Below, in pieces: positions 7,743 to 15,205 of a DNA stretch of 28,290 nt (positions are counted from its first letter, which is position 1; every line of letters begins with the position of its first letter). Source of the DNA: Akkermansiaceae bacterium UBA2367 (GTDB taxonomy: Bacteria > Verrucomicrobiota > Verrucomicrobiia > Verrucomicrobiales > DEV007); NCBI GenBank assembly GCA_002344525.1, contig DDTJ01000014.1, forward strand, positions 1-28,290. Direction: 5' to 3'. The notes under the pieces were generated by a model. That model searched no databases and was not told the DNA's origin. It saw only the letters and a list, made by a program, of their open reading frames with translations. Made by a program: the position numbers and the translations under genes.

Positions 7743-8798
7743 TCACCCTTCCTCCCAGAGCGCCTCGTAGACCCCAGCCACGGCGGCGGCTTCCCTTTCG
7801 ACCGAATAATGGAGGGCGGCGTGGGCTCGCGCCGCCCGCGCCGCCGCCTCCAGCCGTTCCGACGCGGCGAGCCAATCCGCCACCGCCGAGGCCAACTTCG
7901 CAACGTCCCCGACCGGGACGATCTCGCCCGCCCGCCCCTCGTCGGAGAAATCCCGGAAGATCCCGGCGTCGGTGGCGACGAAAGGCACTCCCGCGGCCAT
8001 GCCCTCCAGCACCGTCATCCCGTAGCCCTCGTAGCGCGGGCTGGCCACCAGCAGGGAGAAGGCGGGCAACAGCCTAGCGAGGCGCTCCGGCGGCGTCTCG
8101 CCGGGGAAGAGGATGCGGTCGGACAGGCCGGCGGCCGCGATCTCCCCTTTCAACCCGTTCAGAAAAGAGCGGTCCCCGGCATGGGCCTCACCGAAGGCGA
8201 CGGCCACCGTGCCGGGAAAGCGGGGCAGGGTCTCGATCATCGCGCGGACGAAGACATCGGTGCCCTTCTCGGGCCGCAGCCGCCCGACGATGGCGATGCC
8301 GCGCTCGCCGGGGAAGCCGCTCGCCGCCCAGAGCGCCTTCCGGTCCTCCGCAGGGACGAAGACTTCGGTATCAACGCCATGCGGGGCGACGGCGCGGACA
8401 TGGGGCACGAAACCGGCCGCCGCGTCCGAGGTGGCGATGACCGCGTCCATGCGCGAGATCAGCCAGCGCGGGAAAGCCGAATGCAGCCGCTTGGCGGAGG
8501 AGGTGAACACGATTTTGACCGGCAGGCGCAGCAGGTCCCGCGCGACCAAGGCCAGCCGCATCTCGGTGTTGCGGCGCACATGCCAGAGAACGAAGGGGCG
8601 TCCCTGCGGCGGACGGTGGGAGAGGCGGAGCGCCTCGATCCGTCCGATGGGCGACGGGCAACCCGGCAGGGGCTCCCCGCACAGCACCAGCCGGTAGCGG
8701 CGAGCCAAGCTGCGCGTCACCGCCGCCGCAGTCGCGGACACCCCGGTGAAGTTGCGGTTGAAATTGGTGACGATCAGTTCCGGCTCGTTCTCACCCAT
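7743..8798 (-). CDS. GT4 glycosyltransferase, LPS-core mannosyltransferase (LpcC-like)
   Basis: A 351-residue GT-B protein. The N-terminus IVTNFNRNFTGVSATAAAV, the WHVRRNTEMRLAL segment and FTSSAKRLHSAFPRWLISRMDAVIATS closely follow the pattern of rhizobial LpcC-type core mannosyltransferases. The C-terminal donor domain has GRLRPEKGTDVFV, then SPRYEGYGMTVLEGMAAGVPFVAT with the E-x7-E motif of GT4 enzymes. It most likely adds an inner-core sugar (mannose or similar) to LPS at the cytoplasmic face. I chose ATG 8798; a TTG at 8825 would add nine residues. Neither has a Shine-Dalgarno. It is separated from the next gene by the inverted repeat at 7640-7730. Confidence 0.85.
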   Translation of the reverse strand: MGENEPELIVTNFNRNFTGVSATAAAVTRSLARRYRLVLCGEPLPGCPSPIGRIEALRLSHRPPQGRPFVLWHVRRNTEMRLALVARDLLRLPVKIVFTSSAKRLHSAFPRWLISRMDAVIATSDAAAGFVPHVRAVAPHGVDTEVFVPAEDRKALWAASGFPGERGIAIVGRLRPEKGTDVFVRAMIETLPRFPGTVAVAFGEAHAGDRSFLNGLKGEIAAAGLSDRILFPGETPPERLARLLPAFSLLVASPRYEGYGMTVLEGMAAGVPFVATDAGIFRDFSDEGRAGEIVPVGDVAKLASAVADWLAASERLEAAARAARAHAALHYSVEREAAAVAGVYEALWEEG

Positions 8799-8914
8799 GG
8801 GAAAATGTTCGTGCGCTGGTTCCAAGCCGGAGACGGGCGGGAGGCCGCGTTGGCATCTCCAGCCATGCGGAACGATAGCCGCTTTTCCCTACGATGCCAC
8901 GCCCGGATCGGCTT

Positions 8915-10414
8915 TCATCCCGCCGCCTTCACCCCCAGCGCCTCGAAAGGCACCTCGTGCGGCATGACCTTCTCCTTCGCCGCGACGGCGCAGACGACCC
9001 CGGCGGCCTCGCCCATGGCGACGGCGTTGCCGGTGACGCGGTAGCTGCTGTGGGCGAGGAAATCGCCGCTGATGCAGCGCCCCGCGAGGACGAGGCCGTC
9101 GACGTCCTTGGCCATGAGGGAACGCAGCGGAATGTCGTAGGGCTTCGATTTGAAGGGATGACTCTCGATGTATTTCGTCTTGCCCGGATCGGTCGAATGC
9201 ACATCAAGGCCGAAGGTGACGTGGCAGATGCCGTCGTCGAAACGAGCGCCGTTCTTGAGGTCGTCGGCGCTGACAGAGTAGCGCCCGTGGATGCGGCGGG
9301 CCTCGCGCGTGCCGATCTGCTCGGCGGTGGCAAGGATCTCGAGATCCTTCCAAGGACCGCCCTTCTTCCGCAAGGCGTTGACCATGGCGTGGTTCTCGCG
9401 GCGGGCCTCCAGCGTGGCGCGGGAGACGTCGTCGGCGTCGATGGCGGAGACGTTGTACTGGTGGTTCGCCATCATCGCGTAGAGCCCGTCGTGGATCTCG
9501 AAGATGGACGGCCCGCCGTAGCTGGGATCGATCCCGGCTGAGCGGAGCTCGGCGAGGAAGTTATGCTTGCCGCGCCCCAAGCCGCGGGCTTCGGAGAGAT
9601 GGTTCACGAAGGGAGCGATCTCGTCCGTGCGGACGCCGTGGAAGAGGACCATCAGGCTCATCGGCTGGGTCACGCCGTCGCCGGGCCGGCCGAAGTCGAA
9701 GCCGCAGCCCGCCTGCGCGGCGAGGTCGCCGTCGCCGGTAGCATCGACGAAGGCCCTCGCCGTCCACACCTCGCGGCCCGATTTCGACTCCGTGAGGACA
9801 GCGGCGAGGCGGTTCCGCGCGTCGGGAATCGCGCCGACGACGCGGGTGAAGAGGCGGATCTTCACCCCGGCCTCGTGCAGCATGTCTTCGAGCAGCAGCT
9901 TCATCGGCTCGGGGTGGTAGGCCCAGGAGGAGCCGAATTTCTGCCCGTTCTTCTGCTCCTCGAGCCGCTTGAGGACTTCGGCCATGATCCCCGGCTTGCC
10001 GAAGCCGTCGATGATCCACGAGAGCATGCCCGCCGTCCAGATGCCGCCGACGCAGCCGTGGACTTCGAGCAAGGCCGTCTTCGCTCCGCTGCGGGCCGCG
10101 GCAAGGGCGGCGGCGAACCCGGCCGGACCACCCCCGCAGACGACCACGTCGTAGTCTCCCACCACGGGGATCTCGCGGGCGGCCTCGGCGAACCAGTCGC
10201 CCTTCAGTTCGCCTGCGGTGCGGAGATGCATGGGCTCGTTCGTTCCGAAGACGGTTCCGGCTTCCGCCCCTCCCGAAGCCCGGGCCGGAGTGGGTCGGTT
10301 CTGCGGGTTGACCCTCTCTTGTCCGAGGGCGGCGCCCGCCCCGGCGGCGAGGGCCCCGGCTCCGGCGGCGAGCTGCTTGGCGAATTGGCGGCGGTCGAGG
10401 GGACGTTCGTTCAT
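8915..10414 (-). CDS. FAD-dependent oxidoreductase with Tat signal (FAD_oxidored family)
   Basis: The 499-residue protein opens with DRRQFAKQLAAGAGALAAGAGAAL (twin Arg at 8-9 followed by an Ala/Gly-rich hydrophobic stretch), a Tat-type signal, so it is probably exported folded. The dinucleotide site is DVVVCGGGPAGFAAALAAARSG at about 89-110, with FVDATGDGDLAAQAG in the middle and VDGLVLAGRCISGDFLAHSSYRVTGNAVAMGEAAG at the C-terminus, the usual FAD-closing block of the PF12831 family. Substrates of this large family, abundant in Verrucomicrobia and Planctomycetes, are mostly unknown; many are linked to carbohydrate degradation. It has no obvious role in the LPS genes beside it. ATG at 10414 gives the intact signal peptide. 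Confidence 0.85.
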   Translation of the reverse strand: MNERPLDRRQFAKQLAAGAGALAAGAGAALGQERVNPQNRPTPARASGGAEAGTVFGTNEPMHLRTAGELKGDWFAEAAREIPVVGDYDVVVCGGGPAGFAAALAAARSGAKTALLEVHGCVGGIWTAGMLSWIIDGFGKPGIMAEVLKRLEEQKNGQKFGSSWAYHPEPMKLLLEDMLHEAGVKIRLFTRVVGAIPDARNRLAAVLTESKSGREVWTARAFVDATGDGDLAAQAGCGFDFGRPGDGVTQPMSLMVLFHGVRTDEIAPFVNHLSEARGLGRGKHNFLAELRSAGIDPSYGGPSIFEIHDGLYAMMANHQYNVSAIDADDVSRATLEARRENHAMVNALRKKGGPWKDLEILATAEQIGTREARRIHGRYSVSADDLKNGARFDDGICHVTFGLDVHSTDPGKTKYIESHPFKSKPYDIPLRSLMAKDVDGLVLAGRCISGDFLAHSSYRVTGNAVAMGEAAGVVCAVAAKEKVMPHEVPFEALGVKAAG

Positions 10415-10501
10415 AGGAAACTTTTTAACGGAATGGCGCCTAGATGGGAAGTCGCGGAATTGCGGTCGATTCAGCGTGTCCGATCCGGCGAGCTCCAGCC
10501 T

Positions 10502-11308
10502 TCACGTTTGGCATCGCAGGCACCAGCAGGTCGTCCGTCCGCGCAGATCCTCCCGCACCAGCCCGCTCCGGCAGCCGCGTCGCGGGCAGGTTCCGCCGTC
10601 GCGCCAGCGGTGGTTCATCAGCCACGAATCGGGCAGGTCACCCCAATCCGTGCCGACGGTCCGCATCGCCTCGCGCGAGACGTGGCGGGTCGTTTTCCAA
10701 AGTCCGTCGAGGGCCGCGTCGTCGAGGCTCCCCGCCGGGCGCTGGGGCGGCAGCCGCAACTGCCAGCAGATCTCGTCGGCCATCCAGTTGCCGATGCCGG
10801 GGAAGCCGCGCTGGTCGAGGAGCAGGGTCTTCAGCGGGGTCTTCGGGAAGCGGCGCACGAAGCCGCGCACCCACGCCTTCGTGAAGCGCGAGTCGAGAGG
10901 CTGCGGCGGCAGTTCGCGCCACCAGAGCGGCGGTTGCCCGTCCTCGACGAGGTCGAGGCTGAGCTTGCCGAACATGCGGTAGTCGCTGAAAACGAGGGAG
11001 AGCGAATCGAGCGCGAGGACGAGGTGCTCGTGCTTTCCGGACTCGTGCCTAGCAGGAGCGACGCCCAGCTCGCCCGACATGCCGAGATGCAGACCCAGCC
11101 AAGCCCCGCCGGAGAATTCGAAGAGCATCTGCTTGCCGTGGGCGTGGCTCGCGAGGAAGCGGCGTCCCGCGAGGCCGCGCTCGACCGCCCGCGCCGGGGC
11201 TTCGCGGAAGATGCGGGCCGCAGGGTGGGTGTGGACCTTGGCCACGGTGCCGCCGAGGCCGGGGTTCCACTGCTTGCGGTAGTATTCGACTTCGGCGAGT
11301 TCGGGCAT
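10502..11308 (-). CDS. mutM: Fpg/Nei-family DNA glycosylase (formamidopyrimidine-DNA glycosylase)
   Basis: A bifunctional base-excision repair glycosylase/AP lyase. After removal of Met, the N-terminal Pro-Glu (PELAEVEYYRK) supplies the catalytic amine and acid. HGKQMLFEF carries the hairpin lysine. LLLDQRGFPGIGNWMADEICWQLRL is the helix-two-turn-helix (about 165-190). The C-terminus has a zinc-finger-like cluster, TCPRRGC then TTCWCLRCQ, but the first pair is spaced C-x4-C rather than the usual C-x2-C. The family start (Met-Pro-Glu) fixes the ATG at 11308, although the frame is open to 11335. Length is 268 residues, normal for Fpg. It is a stand-alone repair gene between envelope genes; a Nei-type or other paralogue is possible, so the symbol is provisional. 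Confidence 0.85.
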   Translation of the reverse strand: MPELAEVEYYRKQWNPGLGGTVAKVHTHPAARIFREAPARAVERGLAGRRFLASHAHGKQMLFEFSGGAWLGLHLGMSGELGVAPARHESGKHEHLVLALDSLSLVFSDYRMFGKLSLDLVEDGQPPLWWRELPPQPLDSRFTKAWVRGFVRRFPKTPLKTLLLDQRGFPGIGNWMADEICWQLRLPPQRPAGSLDDAALDGLWKTTRHVSREAMRTVGTDWGDLPDSWLMNHRWRDGGTCPRRGCRSGLVREDLRGRTTCWCLRCQT

Positions 11309-11322
11309 AGGAGGCAAGGAGC

Positions 11323-11371
11323 GGGACTTTCCCAAGTCCCGGTTTGTTGGAGGGGGACTTGGGAAAGTCCC
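11323..11371. repeat. Perfect 18 bp nested inverted repeat
   Basis: GGGACTTTCCCAAGTCCC (11323-11340) is followed after 13 nt by its exact reverse complement (11354-11371). Each arm is itself a small hairpin (GGGACTT / AAGTCCC), so the element can fold either as one long stem or as two short ones. It fills the 84 nt gap between the glycosylase gene start and the lpxA stop, so it could act as a REP-like element or attenuate read-through from lpxA into mutM. Confidence 0.85.
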
Positions 11372-11392
11372 CTTCCTTGGTCCACCGACGAC

Positions 11393-12166
11393 TCAACTGA
11401 TCCCCCGCTCCGAAGCGCCGACGAAGTCGATGAGCAGGTCGATCTCTGGACTGCGGTCGGGCCACGCACGGAGGATTTCGAGGGATTCGCGGTAGTTCCG
11501 CTGCTCGCGATAGAGGACGCGGTGGGCCTTTTTGATCAGGGCGATCGCCTCTTCGGAAAAGCCGCGACGGCTCAGCCCGACGGAGTTGATGGCGCGGACC
11601 TTGCCCGGATTGCCGTCGGCGATCATGAAGGGAGGCACGTCCTGCACGATTTTCGAACAGCCCCCGGTGATGGCGTGCGCCCCGATCCGGCAAAATTGAT
11701 GCACCGCCGTGAGCCCCCCCATGATGGCGTGATCGCCGACAGTGACGTGGCCAGCGAGAGTGCCGTTGTTTGAAAAGACCACATGGTCGCCGACGACGCA
11801 GTCGTGCGCGATGTGGCTGTAGGCGAGGAAGTTCCCGTGGCTGCCGATGACAGTGCAGGAATCCGGCGCGGTGCCGCGGTTCACCGTGCAGAATTCGCGG
11901 AAGGTGTTCCCCTCGCCCACTTTCAGATAGGTCGGCTCGCCGACGTATTTCAAATCCTGCGTCCGCTGCCCGATGGAGGCGTAGGGATGGAACTCGTTGT
12001 TCACCCCGAACTCGCTCGGCCCGGCGAGGGTGACGTGGTTGTGGAGGCGGCAGCCGTCGCCGAGCTTCACCCCCGCACCGATGACGGAGTAGGGGCCGAC
12101 GACGATCCCGTCCCCGAGTTCCGCGCCCGGATCGACGATAGCCGTGGGATGGATTTCGTTCGCCAT
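11393..12166 (-). CDS. lpxA: Acyl-[ACP]--UDP-N-acetylglucosamine O-acyltransferase
   Basis: This enzyme catalyses the first step of lipid A synthesis, moving a 3-hydroxyacyl chain from ACP to UDP-GlcNAc in the cytoplasm. The 257-residue protein starts with left-handed beta-helix hexapeptides (IHPTAIVDPGAELGDGIVVG), has the family block NEFHPYASIGQRTQDLKY (about 58-74), the catalytic HIAHDCVVGD (His121 equivalent to E. coli His125), GGLTAVHQFCRIG and the C-terminal helical domain. It lies 40 nt downstream of lpxC-fabZ, the usual lipid A order, so both are likely in one transcript. ATG 12166 is the only sensible start. Confidence 0.96.
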   Translation of the reverse strand: MANEIHPTAIVDPGAELGDGIVVGPYSVIGAGVKLGDGCRLHNHVTLAGPSEFGVNNEFHPYASIGQRTQDLKYVGEPTYLKVGEGNTFREFCTVNRGTAPDSCTVIGSHGNFLAYSHIAHDCVVGDHVVFSNNGTLAGHVTVGDHAIMGGLTAVHQFCRIGAHAITGGCSKIVQDVPPFMIADGNPGKVRAINSVGLSRRGFSEEAIALIKKAHRVLYREQRNYRESLEILRAWPDRSPEIDLLIDFVGASERGIS

Positions 12167-12176
12167 TTTCTCACTC

Positions 12177-12197
12177 GTGACCCATGACCCGTGACTC
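12177..12197. repeat. Three tandem heptamers between lpxC-fabZ and lpxA
   Basis: GTGACCC, ATGACCC, GTGACTC in a row, immediately upstream of lpxA on the minus strand. It is too short to be a functional tandem array by itself, but it lies where the lpxA ribosome binding region should be. Confidence 0.6.
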
Positions 12198-12206
12198 CTG
12201 CCCCCT

Positions 12207-13517
12207 TCAATCCATCAGGGCGAACTTCAACTCCCCCTCCGAAGTCGTCTCGCCGTTCACGCTGCAACGGCATTTCGCGTAGCCGATGTTGCGGCGCACT
12301 TTCAGGATTTCGGATTCGATCACGAGGGTGTCGCCGGGGAAGACGGGCTTGCGGAACTTCACGCTGTCGGCGCTCATGAAGTAGCCGATCTTGCCTTGGT
12401 TCTCGGGCTGGCGCAGCAGGGAGATGCTCGCGACTTGGGCCATGGCCTCGACCTGAAGCACGCCGGGCATGACGGGATGGCCGGGGAAGTGGCCTTGGAA
12501 GTAGGGCTCGTTGATCGTCACCTGCTTCACCCCGGTGCATTTGAACTCGCCGTCGAAGCCGATGATGCGGTCCACCATGAGGAAGGGGTAGCGGTGCGGC
12601 AGCACCTTCTGCACCTCGATGTTGCTCATCACGCCCTCGCCCGTGGGGATGCTCACGGAGGGGATCGCGGCGAGGGTCTGGGCGAAGGTCTTGGCCAGCT
12701 TTTCGGCCATCTGCGTGTTCGGCCCGTGACCGGGCTTCACGGCGATAACGTGGCCCATAATGCGCTTCCCGCTCAGCATCAGGTCGCCGACGAGGTCGAG
12801 GATCTTGTGGCGGGCGAACTCCTCGGGGTAGCGCATCGCCTCCTTGCTCATGACCGAGTCGCCCTTGACGACGACGGCGTTCTCAAGGCTGCCGCCCTTG
12901 ATGAGACCTTTTTCGAGGAGGGGCTGCACGTCCTCGTAGAAGACGAAGGTGCGGGCGTGGGCGATCTCCTTCTCGTAAGTCTCGGGGGTGATCTCGGTGG
13001 AGTAGAACTGGGTCATGCGCCCGTCGGGACCGACTTGGGTGCAGGAGATGCGGAAGCCCTTGTCGGGCACGATGGTGAGGAGGGAGCCGCCCGCAGTCTC
13101 AAGGTGGACGGGCTCGCGGATCTCGAAGACGCGGCGGTTGGCGTCCTGCGCGACGATACCGGCCTTTTTGATGCAATCGACGAAGGGCCGGGCCGAGCCG
13201 TCGCCGATGGGCGGCTCGTTCGCGTCCATCTCGATGATGGCGTTGTCCACGCCCATGCCGACCAAGGCGGAGATGACGTGCTCGACGGTGTGGACCTTCA
13301 CCGAGCCCTCGGCGAGGGTCGTGGCCCGCTCGACGGTCTGGACCTTGGAGACGTGGGCGTCGATGAAGGGCTTGTCGGGCAGGTCGACGCGGCGGAACTT
13401 GATCCCCGTGTTCACGGGCGCGGGCGTCATCGTGAGCGTGACCTGCTCCCCGGTGTGCAGGGAGGTGCCGGTGAGGGCGGCGGCGGACGCGAGGGTCTGT
13501 TGTTTCGGGGCCGACAT
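12207..13517 (-). CDS. lpxC-fabZ: Bifunctional UDP-3-O-acyl-GlcNAc deacetylase / 3-hydroxyacyl-ACP dehydratase (LpxC-FabZ fusion)
   Basis: A 436-residue fusion. Residues 1 to about 285 are LpxC: HTVEH (76-80, zinc His80 and acid Glu79), EFARHKILDLVGD with His236 and Asp240 as the other zinc ligands, and GH263GPN with the catalytic His. This is the committed step of lipid A synthesis. From about 300 it is FabZ: VLPHRYPFLMVDR, then NEPYFQGHFPGHPVMPGVLQVEAMAQ with catalytic His342 and Glu356, and FRKPVFPGD. FabZ dehydrates 3-hydroxyacyl-ACP, so the fusion holds the two enzymes that compete for, and set the balance of, 3-hydroxyacyl chains between lipid A and fatty acids. Such fusions are known in Bacteroidota and some other phyla. 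ATG 13517 is preferred; a TTG at 13541 would add eight residues. Confidence 0.95.
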   Translation of the reverse strand: MSAPKQQTLASAAALTGTSLHTGEQVTLTMTPAPVNTGIKFRRVDLPDKPFIDAHVSKVQTVERATTLAEGSVKVHTVEHVISALVGMGVDNAIIEMDANEPPIGDGSARPFVDCIKKAGIVAQDANRRVFEIREPVHLETAGGSLLTIVPDKGFRISCTQVGPDGRMTQFYSTEITPETYEKEIAHARTFVFYEDVQPLLEKGLIKGGSLENAVVVKGDSVMSKEAMRYPEEFARHKILDLVGDLMLSGKRIMGHVIAVKPGHGPNTQMAEKLAKTFAQTLAAIPSVSIPTGEGVMSNIEVQKVLPHRYPFLMVDRIIGFDGEFKCTGVKQVTINEPYFQGHFPGHPVMPGVLQVEAMAQVASISLLRQPENQGKIGYFMSADSVKFRKPVFPGDTLVIESEILKVRRNIGYAKCRCSVNGETTSEGELKFALMD

Positions 13518-13628
13518 GAGTGGGTCCGGGAGGGTTGGCAAAAGGGGAACCTCTAGCGCAGATGCGGGGATAGTCCAGTGTTTATGGATCGGGGTGGAGT
13601 TCGTGGGAAATCTGTGAAACCTTCCCCC

Positions 13629-13720
13629 ATTCGCGGCAATTCGCGTTTCATTCGCGCAAATTCGCGTTCCTCTTCTTTTGGGACGCGAATGGCCGCAAAT
13701 CCCCGCGAATGTTCGCGAAT
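13629..13720. repeat. Dispersed ~92 bp imperfect inverted repeat, copy 2
   Basis: The left arm (13629-13667) is made of ATTCGCG-like units and the right arm (13683-13720) has the complementary CGCGAAT units, around a T-rich centre ending TTTTGGGA. Unit order and spacing match the copy at 7640-7730, with ATCTGCG changed to ATTCGCG. It lies upstream of lpxC-fabZ and downstream of the DUF3482 gene. Confidence 0.75.
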
Positions 13721-13737
13721 TCGGATCGGCGGGGCGT

Positions 13738-15201
13738 CTACCCCCGTCCGAACAGCGCCCGGCCCTCGGGATAGAGCTGCCCCAGCACCGCGACGAGGGC
13801 GGTGCGCAGCTCCTTGGCGAGATCGGCTTTCAAAACGGTGGCGTCGGGATCGTCGGCACCTTTTTTCCAGAGCTTGCCCCAAGCTCCCCGCTTCGCCTCG
13901 ACCTGCTCGCCGACGAGTTCCTGCCATCGCGCCGGGTTGTTCACCGGATCGCGCCAGTCGCCGCGCCCGCGCCCGAAGTGGGCCACGGCGAGGTAGAGGA
14001 GGAGGATGGATTTGACCTGCTCTCGGAAATGGGCCTCGGACCAGCGCACCCGGTTGCGCCCGGTCTGGGCGAGGTTGTAGCCCTTGGCGATGGCGTAGGT
14101 GGTGCCGCCGCCCAGCAGCATCCCGACGATGGCCCCGCCGCCGAGGGTCATGCCGCCGGAGGCGAGGTCGGCGGCGAGTCCGCCGAGCAGCCCGGCCCCG
14201 ATCCCGCCGATCACGGCGGCGAGCGATTCGTCGATGTCGGGTTTCGCTTCGAGGTTCCGCACGGATGCCTCGGCCAGCTTCGCCGCCGTCTCGCCGGAGA
14301 GTCCATGCAATGCGATGAGGCGCTTCACGGTCCCGGAGGTATGCGCGGAGAGGCGGTGGTGCATCGCCTTCTGGATGCGCTCCAGCTCGTGGTTGCTCTC
14401 GTTTTTCTGGAGGAGGAAGAGCAGTTTGCCGACGAGGCTTTGCTCCGGCAGCGGCTCGGTGTCGGCGAGGGCGGCGTGGGCGAGCCCGGCCATCGCGCGG
14501 ATGGATTCGTCGAACACATCGAGTTGGCGGGAGGCCCACGCTTCGGAAAGGAGCCGGGCGGTCTCGCGCTTCGCGCCAGGGAGGATCTCGGCGGCTTGGG
14601 CGAAGATGCGGTGCTCTTGGATCCAGCAACGGGTGAAGGCGTCGAGGGTGGAGACGCGCTTGACCACGGAGTGCCGCGAAAGGCGTTCGCGCCATTCCTC
14701 TTCAAGGCGGCCTTCGTGCCCGGGATCGGGTGATCCGGTCTGGTTGAGGAAGACGAGGACTGGTTTGCCGATCCATTCGATGACCTCGATCTCAAGGTCG
14801 ATGTAGCCGGTCTCCTCCGGCGTCTGCGAGGCATCGACAAGGTAAAGGACGACGTCGGCCTCGGACTGGACGTTGCGGATCGCCTCCTGGCTGCACCAGA
14901 GGGACTTGTCGGTGGCGCGGTCCCAGACTTGGTGGAGGAGCCAGCCGACAGGGTTATCGTTTGCGCGGAGGCGTTTGGCGAGCTTGGCGAGGTTCGCTCC
15001 GAAACCGGGCGTGTCCCAGAGCCGGGCGCGGCGTTCGCCCGATTCGATCAGCGGCCAAGCCTCGGGCACGACGGTGACGTGGGCGCTGTCGGCGACCTCG
15101 CCCACGTCACGGCGCAGCAGGGTGCGGGCGAGGGCGGTCTTGCCCACGTTGGTGTGGGAGATGAGGCTCAGCACGATCTCGTGGTCGGAGGCGTCGGGCA
15201 T
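13738..15201 (-). CDS. GTPase with DUF3482 domain
   Basis: The 487-residue protein has a P-loop LSLISHTNVGKTALARTL (G1, about 11-28), ARLWDTPGF (G3, 59-67) and FLNQTG (153-156, in place of the usual NKxD), so it binds guanine nucleotide with an atypical base-recognition motif. The C-terminal half, DUF3482, contains a long Gly/Ala-rich hydrophobic stretch (about 328-372, GGIGAGLLGGLAADLASGG and following) that could insert into membrane. It starts 4 nt after the stop of the DUF2868 membrane protein gene. The two families occur side by side in many proteobacteria, so they probably form one membrane-associated complex whose function is not established. Confidence 0.85.
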   Translation of the reverse strand: MPDASDHEIVLSLISHTNVGKTALARTLLRRDVGEVADSAHVTVVPEAWPLIESGERRARLWDTPGFGANLAKLAKRLRANDNPVGWLLHQVWDRATDKSLWCSQEAIRNVQSEADVVLYLVDASQTPEETGYIDLEIEVIEWIGKPVLVFLNQTGSPDPGHEGRLEEEWRERLSRHSVVKRVSTLDAFTRCWIQEHRIFAQAAEILPGAKRETARLLSEAWASRQLDVFDESIRAMAGLAHAALADTEPLPEQSLVGKLLFLLQKNESNHELERIQKAMHHRLSAHTSGTVKRLIALHGLSGETAAKLAEASVRNLEAKPDIDESLAAVIGGIGAGLLGGLAADLASGGMTLGGGAIVGMLLGGGTTYAIAKGYNLAQTGRNRVRWSEAHFREQVKSILLLYLAVAHFGRGRGDWRDPVNNPARWQELVGEQVEAKRGAWGKLWKKGADDPDATVLKADLAKELRTALVAVLGQLYPEGRALFGRG

Positions 15202-15205
15202 GGGG

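Noticed and set aside
9563..11773. 736-residue plus-strand frame
   Set aside because: It crosses three minus-strand genes (FAD oxidoreductase, mutM, lpxA) and has no motif.
12177..12197. Tandem heptamers as a CRISPR or satellite array
   Set aside because: Only three units with mismatches and no spacers; no CRISPR repeat was seen anywhere in the window.
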